Source: a virus
Virus record (IMG/VR): IMGVR_UViG_3300013233_000202
Location: 1 to 21,075 of that record
Strand: one strand, 5' to 3'
DNA length: 21,075 nt
Under the pieces are notes generated by a model. It did not search any database and was not told where the DNA came from. It was given only the letters and a program-made list of their open reading frames with translations. Numbering within the stretch: the first letter of the stretch is position 1; each line of letters begins with the position of its first letter. This document shows positions 12,484-20,298 of this stretch, piece by piece. The translations under genes were made by a program, and so were the position numbers.

Positions 12484-13229
12484 TGTCTCTTCTGAGCTTC
12501 AAAAAATTTATAATATCTGAGAATAAGACAATGACGTTTTGTGTGTTAGAGTCTGCTATTCCCTCTATGATTGATAAACTTATGATCGAGAAGACCTCGG
12601 TTTTGTCTGGAGGCAATGAGTTTAGAATATTGGTTAGTACATCACCAGAAGAGAATTATGTCCTCAGCTTGCACGAAAGATTGAAATACACGAGAAAAAT
12701 GTTTCCAAAATTCGGCAGGCAGACATCGATGACGGAAAATTCTAGTATTTCGTCCGTCATTGAAGATATGAGAAATTCTGGATACAAAAAGATAAATTTG
12801 GTATGTTCAACCGATCAGTCTGAATCTTATTCTCGCCTGTTAGGCGAGGATATCAGCATTTTTAGCGTCCGTCAACCGCAGGTGGATTTCTCTTCGATGA
12901 TAGAGACTGACAATTTTTTAGAATTTTCTCAGTACATACCGGAAATATCAAATTACGAAACAAAACGATTATTCGGCGTAATTAAGGAAAAGACCGGCGT
13001 TCGTTTCAAACGGTCCCGAAACGCCTTCTTTCCTAAAAATTCCGTAAGAGAAGATTATTTAAGAGGCAAACTCTTTACCGTTGGCGATATTGTTGTCGAC
13101 AAACATAATAACAAACTGACGATATCCAGACTATGCTCTAATTACGTTATAGCGGAATCAGAAAACAACAAAAATAAACGATATTGGTTGAAAGACCTAA
13201 CAAAGATAGAGGAAAATCATGGCCGATAA
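12483..13229 (+). CDS. Degenerate nucleotidyltransferase-like protein with capsid-targeting-like N-terminus
   Basis: A 248-residue protein. The block FRILVSTSPEEN ... LHERLKYTRKMFPKF (about 47-77) followed by SGYKKINLVCSTDQSESYSRLL matches the layout of adenylyl/cytidylyl-transferase-like proteins seen in T4-like cyanophages, where the N-terminus carries an HxGH motif. Here the equivalent segment (TFCVLESAIPSM, 18-29) has no HxGH, so catalysis is probably lost. The C-terminal part (KLFTVGDIVVDKHN ... YWLKDL) looks like a small beta domain with KOW/SH3 character. The first 13 residues, ending FIISE, resemble T4 internal-protein targeting peptides (MKTYQEFIAE), with I-S-E as possible cleavage site. 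Packaging into the head is inferred, not shown. Confidence 0.65.
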   Translation: MSLLSFKKFIISENKTMTFCVLESAIPSMIDKLMIEKTSVLSGGNEFRILVSTSPEENYVLSLHERLKYTRKMFPKFGRQTSMTENSSISSVIEDMRNSGYKKINLVCSTDQSESYSRLLGEDISIFSVRQPQVDFSSMIETDNFLEFSQYIPEISNYETKRLFGVIKEKTGVRFKRSRNAFFPKNSVREDYLRGKLFTVGDIVVDKHNNKLTISRLCSNYVIAESENNKNKRYWLKDLTKIEENHGR

Positions 13230-13482
13230 ATTTCAAAAGTTTTATCCACATTTAGAATCGCCAGCAGAAAATGGATATTCAATTGTACCTTCGAACGTTT
13301 CGGATTTACCTTATATAACCAGAAAATTGTACGTAGGTGGTACTGGTAATATCGTTCTGAATACTTCTGGTGGAGACAATATAACCCTAGTTGGGGTACA
13401 AATTGGGACGGTTCTAAATATTCGAGCGTCCAGGGTTTTCTCTACCGGAACGACGGCTACTAATATCGTAGGCCTGTACTAA
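13219..13482 (+). CDS. Spike base protein-like (RCAP_Rcc01079 type)
   Basis: An 87-residue protein: MADKFQKFYPHLESPAENGY, then SDLPYITRKLYVGGTGNI, and the C-terminal RVFSTGTTATNIVGLY. This matches small proteins that NCBI names spike base protein after the Rhodobacter capsulatus gene-transfer-agent head-spike component, also present in many phages. The family is a beta-rich virion component at capsid vertices or surfaces. The ATG has GAGGA upstream and overlaps the preceding gene by 11 bp; its stop overlaps the next start (TAATG). Presence in the late block behind TATAAATA supports a structural role. The name is from memory of the family, so function on this capsid is inferred. Confidence 0.75.
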   Translation: MADKFQKFYPHLESPAENGYSIVPSNVSDLPYITRKLYVGGTGNIVLNTSGGDNITLVGVQIGTVLNIRASRVFSTGTTATNIVGLY

Positions 13483-14864
13483 TGTCGGTAGAAACTAATT
13501 CTGCTGATAAAAAAGCGATATATTACACCGATAAGAACGGTAAAAAACGTGTGAGGATGATATCGGTTGGAGACACTTCTGATATTCTCGACAAAAATAC
13601 GTATGCTGCAGAATCAGTAATACAAGAACTGTCCTTAAAAAGGCTGAAATCATATCACAGACGGGCAAAAATAGATAATAAATTTTACACGAATACTTTG
13701 CAGTACGAATATGATAAGATGACTGGTAAGAAACCCGGAAAAAGTTATATGAGTCAGAACAAAGCAGATTTTATAATCGCCACAATCAAAAAACGTAGGG
13801 CAGGCCTGAAATTATCAGGACCCAAAATAGCAAAAAAGCTTGGAGAACCAAAAATGGAAAACACTGAACACAATCGAATGGAATCACTTGGTCTTCTGAG
13901 CGAATCTGCGTATACTGGAAAGCATCCAGGAAGAATTAGTAGCGTATCGGGAATGGGCCGAGGAGTTGTTCTAGCGGTAACAAACGGTGGAACTAAGCAT
14001 CTCATCCGAGCCCGCGATACTGGAGGAAAGATGCCACGAACCGGAAACCATATCGACGATTATAAAAGCGAACCTTTTAAACCCAACAAGATTAAACTCA
14101 AGGGATTTTCTGGTAACGGCGACTCCGTTCCGATGTCCGCATCAAATAGCAAACACCTTACGTCGGAAGACACTGAATATTACAACGATAGGGTAAATCT
14201 TAACCTTCATAAGGAATTATACGAAAAGGTTAAAGAATTTAATCCATCTAATCCTAACATGCCGAGGAATAATACCCGAGAAATCCGAGATTCGACTCCG
14301 CAGGATAAGATTGATGTCCATATGTCCAAGTCGACGAAGGATTGGATGAACGCTGCTGGCGGAATACAGAATACCATAAACCCAGTCGCTGATATTTATG
14401 CAGCAATGCGACTGAATCAAAAGAGTTATGATAATCCGGCCAAAGCTGCTCCTATGCGTCCCGGGGATAACCCAAATGGCGACAAGAAAATCGTAGGAAA
14501 AAACAACGTCGTATCCGATTCGGTGCAAATAGAGATTGATGGAGAAATTCTGACCGAGGGAACTAACAATTTCCATCATGCGATTTCACGATACCACTCT
14601 GAGAGGGCTAATGAGTTGAAATCATCCCTAGAAAATGGATTCGCCAACCAGAAGTATAACGCTCTTAAGAGTAATGCTCTCCTAAAACACATTGAAGCCG
14701 CCGGAGCGCACAGGACTGCAGCCTCAAATTATAATTCAGCTAAAAATAGGTCAAACTCTTCATGGTCGAATTCTGCGCATGATTTCTCAAAGGACGCTAA
14801 TAACGCCGACACCGAATTGAGTCGGGCGCTCCGAGAAGATTCGCGAGTAGTTGGCAATAGATAA
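13482..14864 (+). CDS. Large hypothetical late protein
   Basis: A 460-residue polar protein, very rich in Asn, Ser, Lys and His, without TM segments or Cys, so probably a virion protein with extended regions. N-terminal 1-120 is basic and helical (YYTDKNGKKRVRMISVG; KSYHRRAKIDNKFY). Residues 138-142 (LLSES) and 357-360 (LTEG) match the (I/L)xE prohead-protease pattern. The segment 143-215 is Gly-rich (GKHPGRISSVSGMGRGVVLAVTN). The C-terminal third is Ala/Asn/Ser-rich with helical heptads (NAADTELSRAL-like). It starts on the stop of the spike base gene. I do not recognise a family; a head or tail structural role rests on context only. Confidence 0.6.
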   Translation: MSVETNSADKKAIYYTDKNGKKRVRMISVGDTSDILDKNTYAAESVIQELSLKRLKSYHRRAKIDNKFYTNTLQYEYDKMTGKKPGKSYMSQNKADFIIATIKKRRAGLKLSGPKIAKKLGEPKMENTEHNRMESLGLLSESAYTGKHPGRISSVSGMGRGVVLAVTNGGTKHLIRARDTGGKMPRTGNHIDDYKSEPFKPNKIKLKGFSGNGDSVPMSASNSKHLTSEDTEYYNDRVNLNLHKELYEKVKEFNPSNPNMPRNNTREIRDSTPQDKIDVHMSKSTKDWMNAAGGIQNTINPVADIYAAMRLNQKSYDNPAKAAPMRPGDNPNGDKKIVGKNNVVSDSVQIEIDGEILTEGTNNFHHAISRYHSERANELKSSLENGFANQKYNALKSNALLKHIEAAGAHRTAASNYNSAKNRSNSSWSNSAHDFSKDANNADTELSRALREDSRVVGNR

Positions 14865-14877
14865 GGAATAAAAGAAA

Positions 14878-15168
14878 ATGATCAAACCACCAAATTGGGC
14901 AAAAGACGCAATTCCTAAAAACAATGGATGGTTCAGTCCATCCGGAGAATTTTTAAAGTCGCAGAAATTGTCAACAGAACAAATAGACAAATTTTATTCA
15001 AAAAACGCTTCGGCGCCCTCAGTTCTTGTAGAATCTCCAATAAATAAACCTATAGAAGATATGACTAAAAAAGAGCTAGAGGAAACGGCTAGGCACTATG
15101 GAATTGAACTTGACCGGCGGTATAAGAAAAAAACTCTTATCGAAAAACTTGGAACTGTATTTTCGTAG
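14878..15168 (+). CDS. Small protein with HeH/SAP-like C-terminal domain
   Basis: A 96-residue protein in two parts. Residues 1-40 (KPPNWAKDAIPKNNGWFSPSGEFLKSQKLS) form a Trp/Pro-rich conserved opening that I associate with T4-like phage head-region proteins. Residues 60-93 (EDMTKKELEETARHYGIELDRRYKKKTLIEKL) have the helix-extended-loop-helix pattern shared by HeH, LEM, SAP and Rho-N-like domains, which usually bind nucleic acid. ATG follows AAGGAATAAAAGAAA. In this late block, binding packaged DNA or aiding head assembly is plausible. Function is not established. Confidence 0.7.
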   Translation: MIKPPNWAKDAIPKNNGWFSPSGEFLKSQKLSTEQIDKFYSKNASAPSVLVESPINKPIEDMTKKELEETARHYGIELDRRYKKKTLIEKLGTVFS

Positions 15169-15176
15169 GTTGACCT

Positions 15177-15539
15177 ATGAATTATGATTTGAATGATGGC
15201 AACATAAAAATATTTGCTGCCCAAAACTACTATAATCCGATTGGGGTCGACGCAGACGAATTTAAAGAGGATCTGCACCGACTCCGATACATAAAAAGAC
15301 AGGTGAATAAATTCATGGTCACGGGAAATATTTCTGATAGACTTATTCTGAATCATCTGATCGTGTTTTTTAACGTTTTTGGAATTCCAGCAGCGTTGAA
15401 AATGCTAGAATTTAGTTTTGATTTGTCTCAATGGCGGGTTTTAAAACCTTTCTTGATTTTTTTGCGATATATAAGAAATGATCAGTATACTGGTATCACC
15501 ATGAATGACCACGTAATAAAAAAATTAAGGGAAATCTAA
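15177..15539 (+). CDS. Conserved T4-like phage hypothetical protein
   Basis: A 120-residue soluble, mostly helical protein. The opening LNDGNIKIFAAQNYYNP, the middle LHRLRYIKRQVNKFMVTG, and LILNHLIVFFNVFGIPAALKML are patterns I recall from a conserved protein found beside structural genes in T4-like cyanophages and relatives. The hydrophobic stretch at about 55-80 is amphipathic rather than a clean TM helix. The gene starts 8 nt after its neighbour's stop with an AGG site, and its TAA overlaps the following ATG (TAATG). No function is known to me. Confidence 0.8.
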   Translation: MNYDLNDGNIKIFAAQNYYNPIGVDADEFKEDLHRLRYIKRQVNKFMVTGNISDRLILNHLIVFFNVFGIPAALKMLEFSFDLSQWRVLKPFLIFLRYIRNDQYTGITMNDHVIKKLREI

Positions 15540-15949
15540 TGAAAACGTTTGCAATTTTAAGAGAGTCGTTGCTCGAAGCCGCCGAATCTGGCAATCATAA
15601 AAAGTGGCACGAGACAGGCGCGGCAGCGCTCGCTGATACACTTGGATCGTCAAAACCCCACACTCTGAAAAAGGATGTTGTCATAAAAGATCCAGTGAGC
15701 GCACACCGGCACCACTTTTCAAGCGGCGAACCGATGCTAAAATATCACGACCGAGGTACTGGAGAGAGTTTGACCGGAGTTAAGCTAAAAAAAGGAACTA
15801 AGGTCGTATACGATCCTGAAGAAGGACACTCTTATTCCCATTCTAAACACCATGGAAGTATAAGAATCGATTCAGAAACTACGAATAGCTTGAAAGATCA
15901 TCTGTTAAATAGGTCTGATCGAGATCAGAACCAGAAAGACTGGGGATAG
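15539..15949 (+). CDS. Candidate injected internal head protein
   Basis: A 136-residue hydrophilic His/Ser/Lys-rich protein. The start MKTFAILRESLLEA strongly resembles T4 internal head protein leaders (MKTYQEFIAEA): a short amphipathic peptide followed by (L)xE sites, here LRE|S at Glu9 and LLE|A at Glu13. In T4 such capsid-targeting peptides direct proteins into the prohead and are cut off by gp21, and the mature proteins are injected with the DNA. The remaining part has clustered His (HRHHF, HSYSHSKHHG) and no recognised fold. The middle, YDPEEGHSYSHSKHHG, follows a lysine-rich strand (GVKLKKGTKVVYDPE) that resembles ADP-ribosyltransferase-like or beta-barrel loops only vaguely. The targeting claim is inference from the N-terminus. 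Confidence 0.6.
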   Translation: MKTFAILRESLLEAAESGNHKKWHETGAAALADTLGSSKPHTLKKDVVIKDPVSAHRHHFSSGEPMLKYHDRGTGESLTGVKLKKGTKVVYDPEEGHSYSHSKHHGSIRIDSETTNSLKDHLLNRSDRDQNQKDWG

Positions 15950-15955
15950 TTATTC

Positions 15956-16306
15956 ATGTCTGGAATTTCTAGGGTAGCAGATTTTGCCTACACCATACGA
16001 TTTCTAAAACTGCTTGTTACGCCTTTCGATAAGACTGGAGCCTACAAGGCCGGAATAATCGATGACACGGGAAAAAGAATCAAAACAAAAAGAGTCGTTT
16101 CTCCAGAGGACAAGTCGGTTTACACAAAATTCCATGTTTTGGTTTTCAATCTAAAAAAATTAATGGGCAAAATTCCAGGCGGGAAGACTCGCCTCGCGTC
16201 TTACGCCGCAGCGCTTCTTCTTTTGAAGGAACACGGATATATTTCGGATAACGGAATTTTATTGGCCGAAACATGGGCTAAAAAATACAGCAATAAGATT
16301 GTATGA
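15956..16306 (+). CDS. Conserved phage hypothetical protein
   Basis: A 116-residue basic protein: SGISRVADFAYTIRFLKLLVTPFDKTGAYKAGIID, then TKFHVLVFNLKKLMGKIPGGKTRLASYAAALLLLKEH. I recognise this pattern from conserved late-region proteins of several T4-like phages and it is likely structural or assembly-related, but I know of no assigned function. The PGGK element resembles but is not a Walker A motif (no GxxxxGK[ST] spacing). The ribosome site GGGGATAG precedes ATG by a few bases. No TM segment is convincing; the two hydrophobic runs are short. Confidence 0.8.
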   Translation: MSGISRVADFAYTIRFLKLLVTPFDKTGAYKAGIIDDTGKRIKTKRVVSPEDKSVYTKFHVLVFNLKKLMGKIPGGKTRLASYAAALLLLKEHGYISDNGILLAETWAKKYSNKIV

Positions 16307-16330
16307 TTACTGATCTGAAGGGATAACAGG

Positions 16331-16735
16331 ATGAGCGTCGATATAAAGAAATATATAGATGATTCGGAAAAACGAAAAGTTCAGGCGATCAAAGATAAAG
16401 CTTCGTCTCTGAATATGAAAAAAATGCACGATGCGATGTTTGATCATATGCATGACCTGGTTAGTTCCGATTCCCAGCATAGAATCGGACACCACGCTTT
16501 TAATCTACACAAGCAGTATAATTCCGGTTTGAGCGTCCATGATATACGCACTCTGTACCTGGATAGACATCCAGAAAAGAGAAATGTAAAAGAGGATGCG
16601 CCTGGAGTTTCGACCGGATCGGTTTCCGGCGCTGGATCTGATACATCAGTTCCAATGAGAAAGAACCTCCTGTTCAAGAATAAGAATATCGAAAAATTAT
16701 TAAGAAGACTGTCTAAGAAGAACTTAACAAAATAA
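16331..16735 (+). CDS. Hypothetical late protein
   Basis: A 134-residue His/Lys-rich protein. The first 80 residues are helical with many Met, His and Asp (KKMHDAMFDHMHDLVSS). A short tail, KEDAPGVSTGSVSGAGSD (about 88-105), resembles Gly/Ser linkers that T4-like phage head proteins carry near their C-termini, followed by a basic end (MRKNLLFKNKNIEKLLRRLSKKN). It is the last gene of the late block before the sugar dehydrogenase. The ribosome site is a weak AGG. No family assignment. Confidence 0.7.
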   Translation: MSVDIKKYIDDSEKRKVQAIKDKASSLNMKKMHDAMFDHMHDLVSSDSQHRIGHHAFNLHKQYNSGLSVHDIRTLYLDRHPEKRNVKEDAPGVSTGSVSGAGSDTSVPMRKNLLFKNKNIEKLLRRLSKKNLTK

Positions 16736-16747
16736 AGGAAATGAAAA

Positions 16748-17521
16748 ATGATTGCGCTTTTTGGTTATGGATTTGTCGGCCGAGCTATATTTGCCGGCCT
16801 AAAAAGGTCATCCTTTGTAACGTTTGACCCAGCATTAACTAGCGACCGTATTGGTAACTATAAACCCACGGCATTCAGTTCTGCGATAATTGCGGTATCC
16901 ACCCCGTCCAGAGAAGATGGATCCTGTAACGGAGATAACGTACGAAACGTTATCTCGGAAATACCCGTCCAGGTTCCAATTCTAATAAAATCTGCCTTGA
17001 GCCTAGAAGAATGGCGAAGAATAAAGTCAGAATTTCCTCAGCATAAAGTTGGATTTTCTCCTGAGTTTCTCCGAGGAGAGCACGCAATTGAAGATTTTGC
17101 CAATGAGAAATTCCAGATTTTTGGATCTGATTCTGCAGAAGTTTTGGATAATTTCACGGACGTATGGTTACAGTCATTTCCTGATATGAAATTCGATTAT
17201 TGCTCTGCCGAAGAAGCGATACTTGTAAAGTACGCAGAAAATTCGTTTTTAGCCTTGAAGGTTGGGTTCTTTAATCATCTTAAAGAATTATCAGATTTGG
17301 CTGGAGTCGATTTTGAGAACGTCAGACGGTGTCTGACGACAGATACCAGAATCGGTCCGGACCATTCCCATGTACCAGGTACGGACGGAAAGCTAGGATG
17401 GGGAGGTCACTGCCTCCCAAAAGACACCTCGGCCATGATTGCAACCTCAAAATCTCTAGGATACGATTACGCGATATTAAATGCGGCAATAAAATACAAC
17501 AACAAGATACGCGATGTTTAG
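16748..17521 (+). CDS. Nucleotide-sugar dehydrogenase, short form (UDP-glucose 6-dehydrogenase-like)
   Basis: A 257-residue protein of the UDP-glucose/GDP-mannose dehydrogenase family, which oxidises a sugar nucleotide to the uronic acid with NAD. The Rossmann site GYGFVG is at 6-11, SPEFLRGEHAIEDF (104-117) matches the family's SPEFL-E block, KYAEN (161-165) gives Lys161 and Asn165, and GWGGHCLPKD (217-226) contains the catalytic Cys222. Cellular enzymes are about 390-430 residues; the C-terminal UDP-binding domain is missing here, since the frame ends soon after the catalytic block. It may pair with a host or phage subunit, or act on a different substrate. It overlaps the i-spanin-like gene by 8 bp. 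Surface-sugar modification is likely. Confidence 0.92.
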   Translation: MIALFGYGFVGRAIFAGLKRSSFVTFDPALTSDRIGNYKPTAFSSAIIAVSTPSREDGSCNGDNVRNVISEIPVQVPILIKSALSLEEWRRIKSEFPQHKVGFSPEFLRGEHAIEDFANEKFQIFGSDSAEVLDNFTDVWLQSFPDMKFDYCSAEEAILVKYAENSFLALKVGFFNHLKELSDLAGVDFENVRRCLTTDTRIGPDHSHVPGTDGKLGWGGHCLPKDTSAMIATSKSLGYDYAILNAAIKYNNKIRDV

Positions 17522-17888
17522 AATCTATGTCCTAATCGGAGTCGTTTCTTTGTTTGGCGCTGGGATTTTTGGTGCCAAATACTACTATGACACGAGTCAG
17601 AAAAAAATACAAATTCTGACCGAGAACGCCGTGAAACTGAAAATAACATCAGCGGCCAAAGACACGATAATACTAGAGAACGAAAAGTTTAGAGTTGAGC
17701 AGCAGGCGAAGATCAAAACGTTGAACTCCAGTATCGCAGATGCCGAATCGAACGTTGCATATTTGCGCAAAATTATAGGCGAACATAATTTAACATTTTT
17801 AGCGTTAAAAAAGCCAAAACTCATCGAGAACCGAATAAATACTGCAACCGATAGGTTGTTTAAGAGTTTGGAAAATATAACAAAATGA
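17514..17888 (+). CDS. Rz-like inner-membrane spanin (i-spanin)
   Basis: A 124-residue protein with one N-terminal TM segment (about residues 4-23, YVLIGVVSLFGAGIFGAKYY) and a long charged coiled-coil-like ectodomain (about 28-92: KIQILTENAVKLKI ... IKTLNSSIADAESNVAYLRKIIG), the layout of Rz i-spanins that fuse inner and outer membranes at lysis. The next gene overlaps by 4 bp and encodes a lipoprotein, which is the classic overlapping/adjacent spanin pair arrangement. The pair sits between a sugar dehydrogenase and the reductase, away from a holin or endolysin in this window. Family is assigned by architecture, not by sequence match. Confidence 0.75.
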   Translation: MFRIYVLIGVVSLFGAGIFGAKYYYDTSQKKIQILTENAVKLKITSAAKDTIILENEKFRVEQQAKIKTLNSSIADAESNVAYLRKIIGEHNLTFLALKKPKLIENRINTATDRLFKSLENITK

Positions 17889-18217
17889 AATTTATCATCT
17901 TGATGCCTTTAATCCTGACTGGCTGCCTTGGATCTGCACAAAAAATCGAAACTCTTCCGGTAGCGATCAAAAATCATATTCAGATCCAAGCGAAACCAAG
18001 AAAAGTCTCAATGAAGAGCGTTAAATTTTACGTTGTTACTGCTGACAATTTAGACGAATTCATCTCTAAGTTCAAAAAAGAAAACGGACAATTGGTGTTT
18101 GTTGGAGTGTCCGTAAAAGGATACGAAAATTTGTCTCTTAACGTTACCGACCTAGAACGATATATAAAACAGCAAAAACAGATTATAGCCTTTTACGAAG
18201 AATCTATAGTCAAATAG
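17885..18217 (+). CDS. Rz1-like outer-membrane lipoprotein spanin (o-spanin)
   Basis: A 110-residue protein with a lipoprotein signal peptide: hydrophobic FIILMPLI followed by lipobox LTGC, so Cys14 would be lipid-modified and residue 15 onwards exported. The mature part of 97 residues contains FYVVTADNLDEFISKFKKENG ... FVGVSVKGYENLSLNVTDLERYIKQQKQIIAFYEES, with a C-terminal helix (about 83-105). Its ATG overlaps the i-spanin stop (ATGA). Classical Rz1 is Pro-rich and shorter; this one is not Pro-rich and is better called a Rz1-type o-spanin by position and lipobox. The same kind of ordered C-terminal sequence recurs in T4-like relatives as I recall. Confidence 0.7.
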   Translation: MKFIILMPLILTGCLGSAQKIETLPVAIKNHIQIQAKPRKVSMKSVKFYVVTADNLDEFISKFKKENGQLVFVGVSVKGYENLSLNVTDLERYIKQQKQIIAFYEESIVK

Positions 18218-18229
18218 CGAAAGAAATAC

Positions 18230-20137
18230 ATGTCTAAAAATTTTCCGTCAGTGGAATTGCCTACTGATTATCAAACGTTTATTCACAAATCCCGTTACGC
18301 CCGATGGTTGGACGATAAAAAACGACGAGAGACACACGACGAATCTGTCCGACGATATATAGAAAACGTCGTAGAGCCTAAGATATCAGACATAGATGTG
18401 ATTAGGGATCTAGAAACAGCAATCATGAATCTTGAGGTCATGCCATCAATGAGAGCCCTGATGACCTCTGGCGCCGCCATGAACAGGGATAATACCTGCG
18501 CTTATAATTGCGCCTATCTGCCGATCGATGATATTAAAGCTTTTGATGAGGCAATGTTCATACTTTTATGTGGCACCGGAGTAGGATTTTCAGTAGAACG
18601 GCAGTATGTTTCGAAACTTCCAGAGATACCAGATAAGCTTTTCGTTTCTCAAACAGAGGTTATTGTTAAAGACTCGAAGGAAGGCTGGGCGAAAGCTTTA
18701 CGACAGATAATCGCTCTGTTATATTCTGGAGAAATTCCCAAATACAACGTTGATAAAGTTAGACCAACCGGCGCTCGACTGAAAACCTTTGGTGGACGCG
18801 CATCCGGACCTGGACCTTTGATAGATCTGTTTGGTTTCGTCATAAATACGTTCAAGAATGCCGCAGGCAGAAAACTCACTTCGATAGAATGTCATGACAT
18901 CGTATGCAAAATTGCTGATATCGTCGTGGTCGGAGGGGTTCGTCGGTCAGCTACGATATCTTTCTCTAATCTATCCGACGATAAAATGAGATACGCTAAA
19001 TCCGGAGAATGGTGGATTAACAACGGCCAACGGCGCCTTGCTAATAACTCAGTGTGTTATTCAGACAAACCAGATATGGAAACATTCATCAGAGAATGGG
19101 TTGCCTTGATTGAATCGAAGTCCGGCGAACGAGGAATATTCAATAGAGAAGCGTCAACCAAGAAGGTTCTATCTAACGGCCGAAGAGACGGAGATCATGA
19201 ATTCGGAGCAAATCCATGTTGTGAAATCATTTTAAGGCCCCATCAGTTCTGTAATCTAACAGAGATCGTCGTGAAAGAATACGACACTGAGGATACCCTA
19301 AGAGAAAAAGCCAGACTTGCTTCAATTTTAGGAACAGTCCAGGCAACCTATACCAAATTTCCGTATCTTAGAAAAATTTGGACTAAAAACACCGAAGAAG
19401 AACGACTCTTGGGGGTATCGCTTACTGGAATTATGGATAACGCAATTGTCTACAACGCTTCTAACGAGTTTCTAGAAGAGCTAAAGAATATTGTTATCGA
19501 TACGAACAAAGAATGGGCTGAGATTTTAGGAATTCCTCAATCGACTGCGACGACAACAGGAAAACCGTCCGGTACTGTTTCCCAGTACGTCAATTCTTCG
19601 TCGGGGATTCACGCTAGATTTTCTAACTATTATCTTCGGAGAGTTCGTGGAGATAATAAAGATCCCCTCACTCAGTTCCTAAAAGAGACCGGGATCTACA
19701 ACGAACCTGATGTTACCGCGGCGGAGAACACGACAGTATTCTCTTTCCCCGTCGAGGCTCCGAAAAAGTCGAAGAAAACTTCAGATTTTACAGCAATCCA
19801 ACAGTTGGAAACCTGGATGAAATTCCAACGCCATTGGTGCGAACACAAACCGAGTGTTACCATCAACGTACAGGATCACGAATGGTTAGAGGTTGGAGCA
19901 TGGGTGTACAAGAACTTTGATGAGATCTCCGGAATCTCCTTCTTACCTTTGGATTCTCACACGTATCTCCAGGCTCCATACGAAAAAATAACAAAAAAAG
20001 AATATCTGGATTTTGTTAAAAGTCAACCGGAAAAAATAGACTGGGAACTCCTAGAAGAATTCGAAACAGAGGACAATACAACAGGGTCTCAGACACTTGC
20101 CTGTACTGCTGGTTCTTGCGAGGTTGTTGATATATAA
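18230..20137 (+). CDS. nrdJ: Adenosylcobalamin-dependent (class II) ribonucleotide reductase, monomeric RTPR type
   Basis: A 635-residue class II reductase converting ribonucleotides to deoxyribonucleotides with B12 as radical source. The thiyl Cys is C330 in NPCCE (N328, E332), matching NPCxE of Lactobacillus leichmannii RTPR (C408, E410), and C341 falls at the same +11 distance as its redox Cys C419. The partner Cys is C94 or C90 (TCAYNC). GGVRRSATI (235-243) and the nucleotide-binding stretch KPSGTVS are present. The C-terminal shuttle pair CTAGSC (C625, C630) is complete. 635 residues are shorter than RTPR (739). Cyanophages carry similar enzymes. The phage needs host cobalamin. It ends at TAA 20135-20137, overlapping the next ATG. 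Confidence 0.95.
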   Translation: MSKNFPSVELPTDYQTFIHKSRYARWLDDKKRRETHDESVRRYIENVVEPKISDIDVIRDLETAIMNLEVMPSMRALMTSGAAMNRDNTCAYNCAYLPIDDIKAFDEAMFILLCGTGVGFSVERQYVSKLPEIPDKLFVSQTEVIVKDSKEGWAKALRQIIALLYSGEIPKYNVDKVRPTGARLKTFGGRASGPGPLIDLFGFVINTFKNAAGRKLTSIECHDIVCKIADIVVVGGVRRSATISFSNLSDDKMRYAKSGEWWINNGQRRLANNSVCYSDKPDMETFIREWVALIESKSGERGIFNREASTKKVLSNGRRDGDHEFGANPCCEIILRPHQFCNLTEIVVKEYDTEDTLREKARLASILGTVQATYTKFPYLRKIWTKNTEEERLLGVSLTGIMDNAIVYNASNEFLEELKNIVIDTNKEWAEILGIPQSTATTTGKPSGTVSQYVNSSSGIHARFSNYYLRRVRGDNKDPLTQFLKETGIYNEPDVTAAENTTVFSFPVEAPKKSKKTSDFTAIQQLETWMKFQRHWCEHKPSVTINVQDHEWLEVGAWVYKNFDEISGISFLPLDSHTYLQAPYEKITKKEYLDFVKSQPEKIDWELLEEFETEDNTTGSQTLACTAGSCEVVDI

Positions 20138-20298
20138 TGGCCAAAAAGTCGTATGAAATCTCGTGCGTTAACTGCGAAACGGATATGCAGATAATCATAA
20201 AAAGGCAGGATTGTTACGAACCTCTTCAGTGCTGCCCATTCTGCGGAGACAGCATCGAAGATGAAGATGAAGAGGAACTTTGCGATGTGGACGTATAA
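20137..20298 (+). CDS. Zinc-ribbon-like miniprotein
   Basis: A 53-residue protein starting on the last base of the NrdJ stop (TAATG). It has CVNC (residues 10-13) and CCPFCG (32-37), two CxxC-type knuckles that fit a four-Cys zinc ribbon, then an acidic tail (EDEDEEELCDVDV). Zinc-ribbon miniproteins often bind transcription or replication partners; none is identified. It overlaps the following gene by 14 bp, in a different frame, and the next gene's ribosome site lies in its acidic-tail codons (GAAGAGGAA). Confidence 0.8.
   Translation: MAKKSYEISCVNCETDMQIIIKRQDCYEPLQCCPFCGDSIEDEDEEELCDVDV

Noticed and set aside
15956-16306. PGGK as a Walker A ATPase site.
   Set aside because: The spacing GxxxxGK[S/T] is not met and no Walker B motif is visible.
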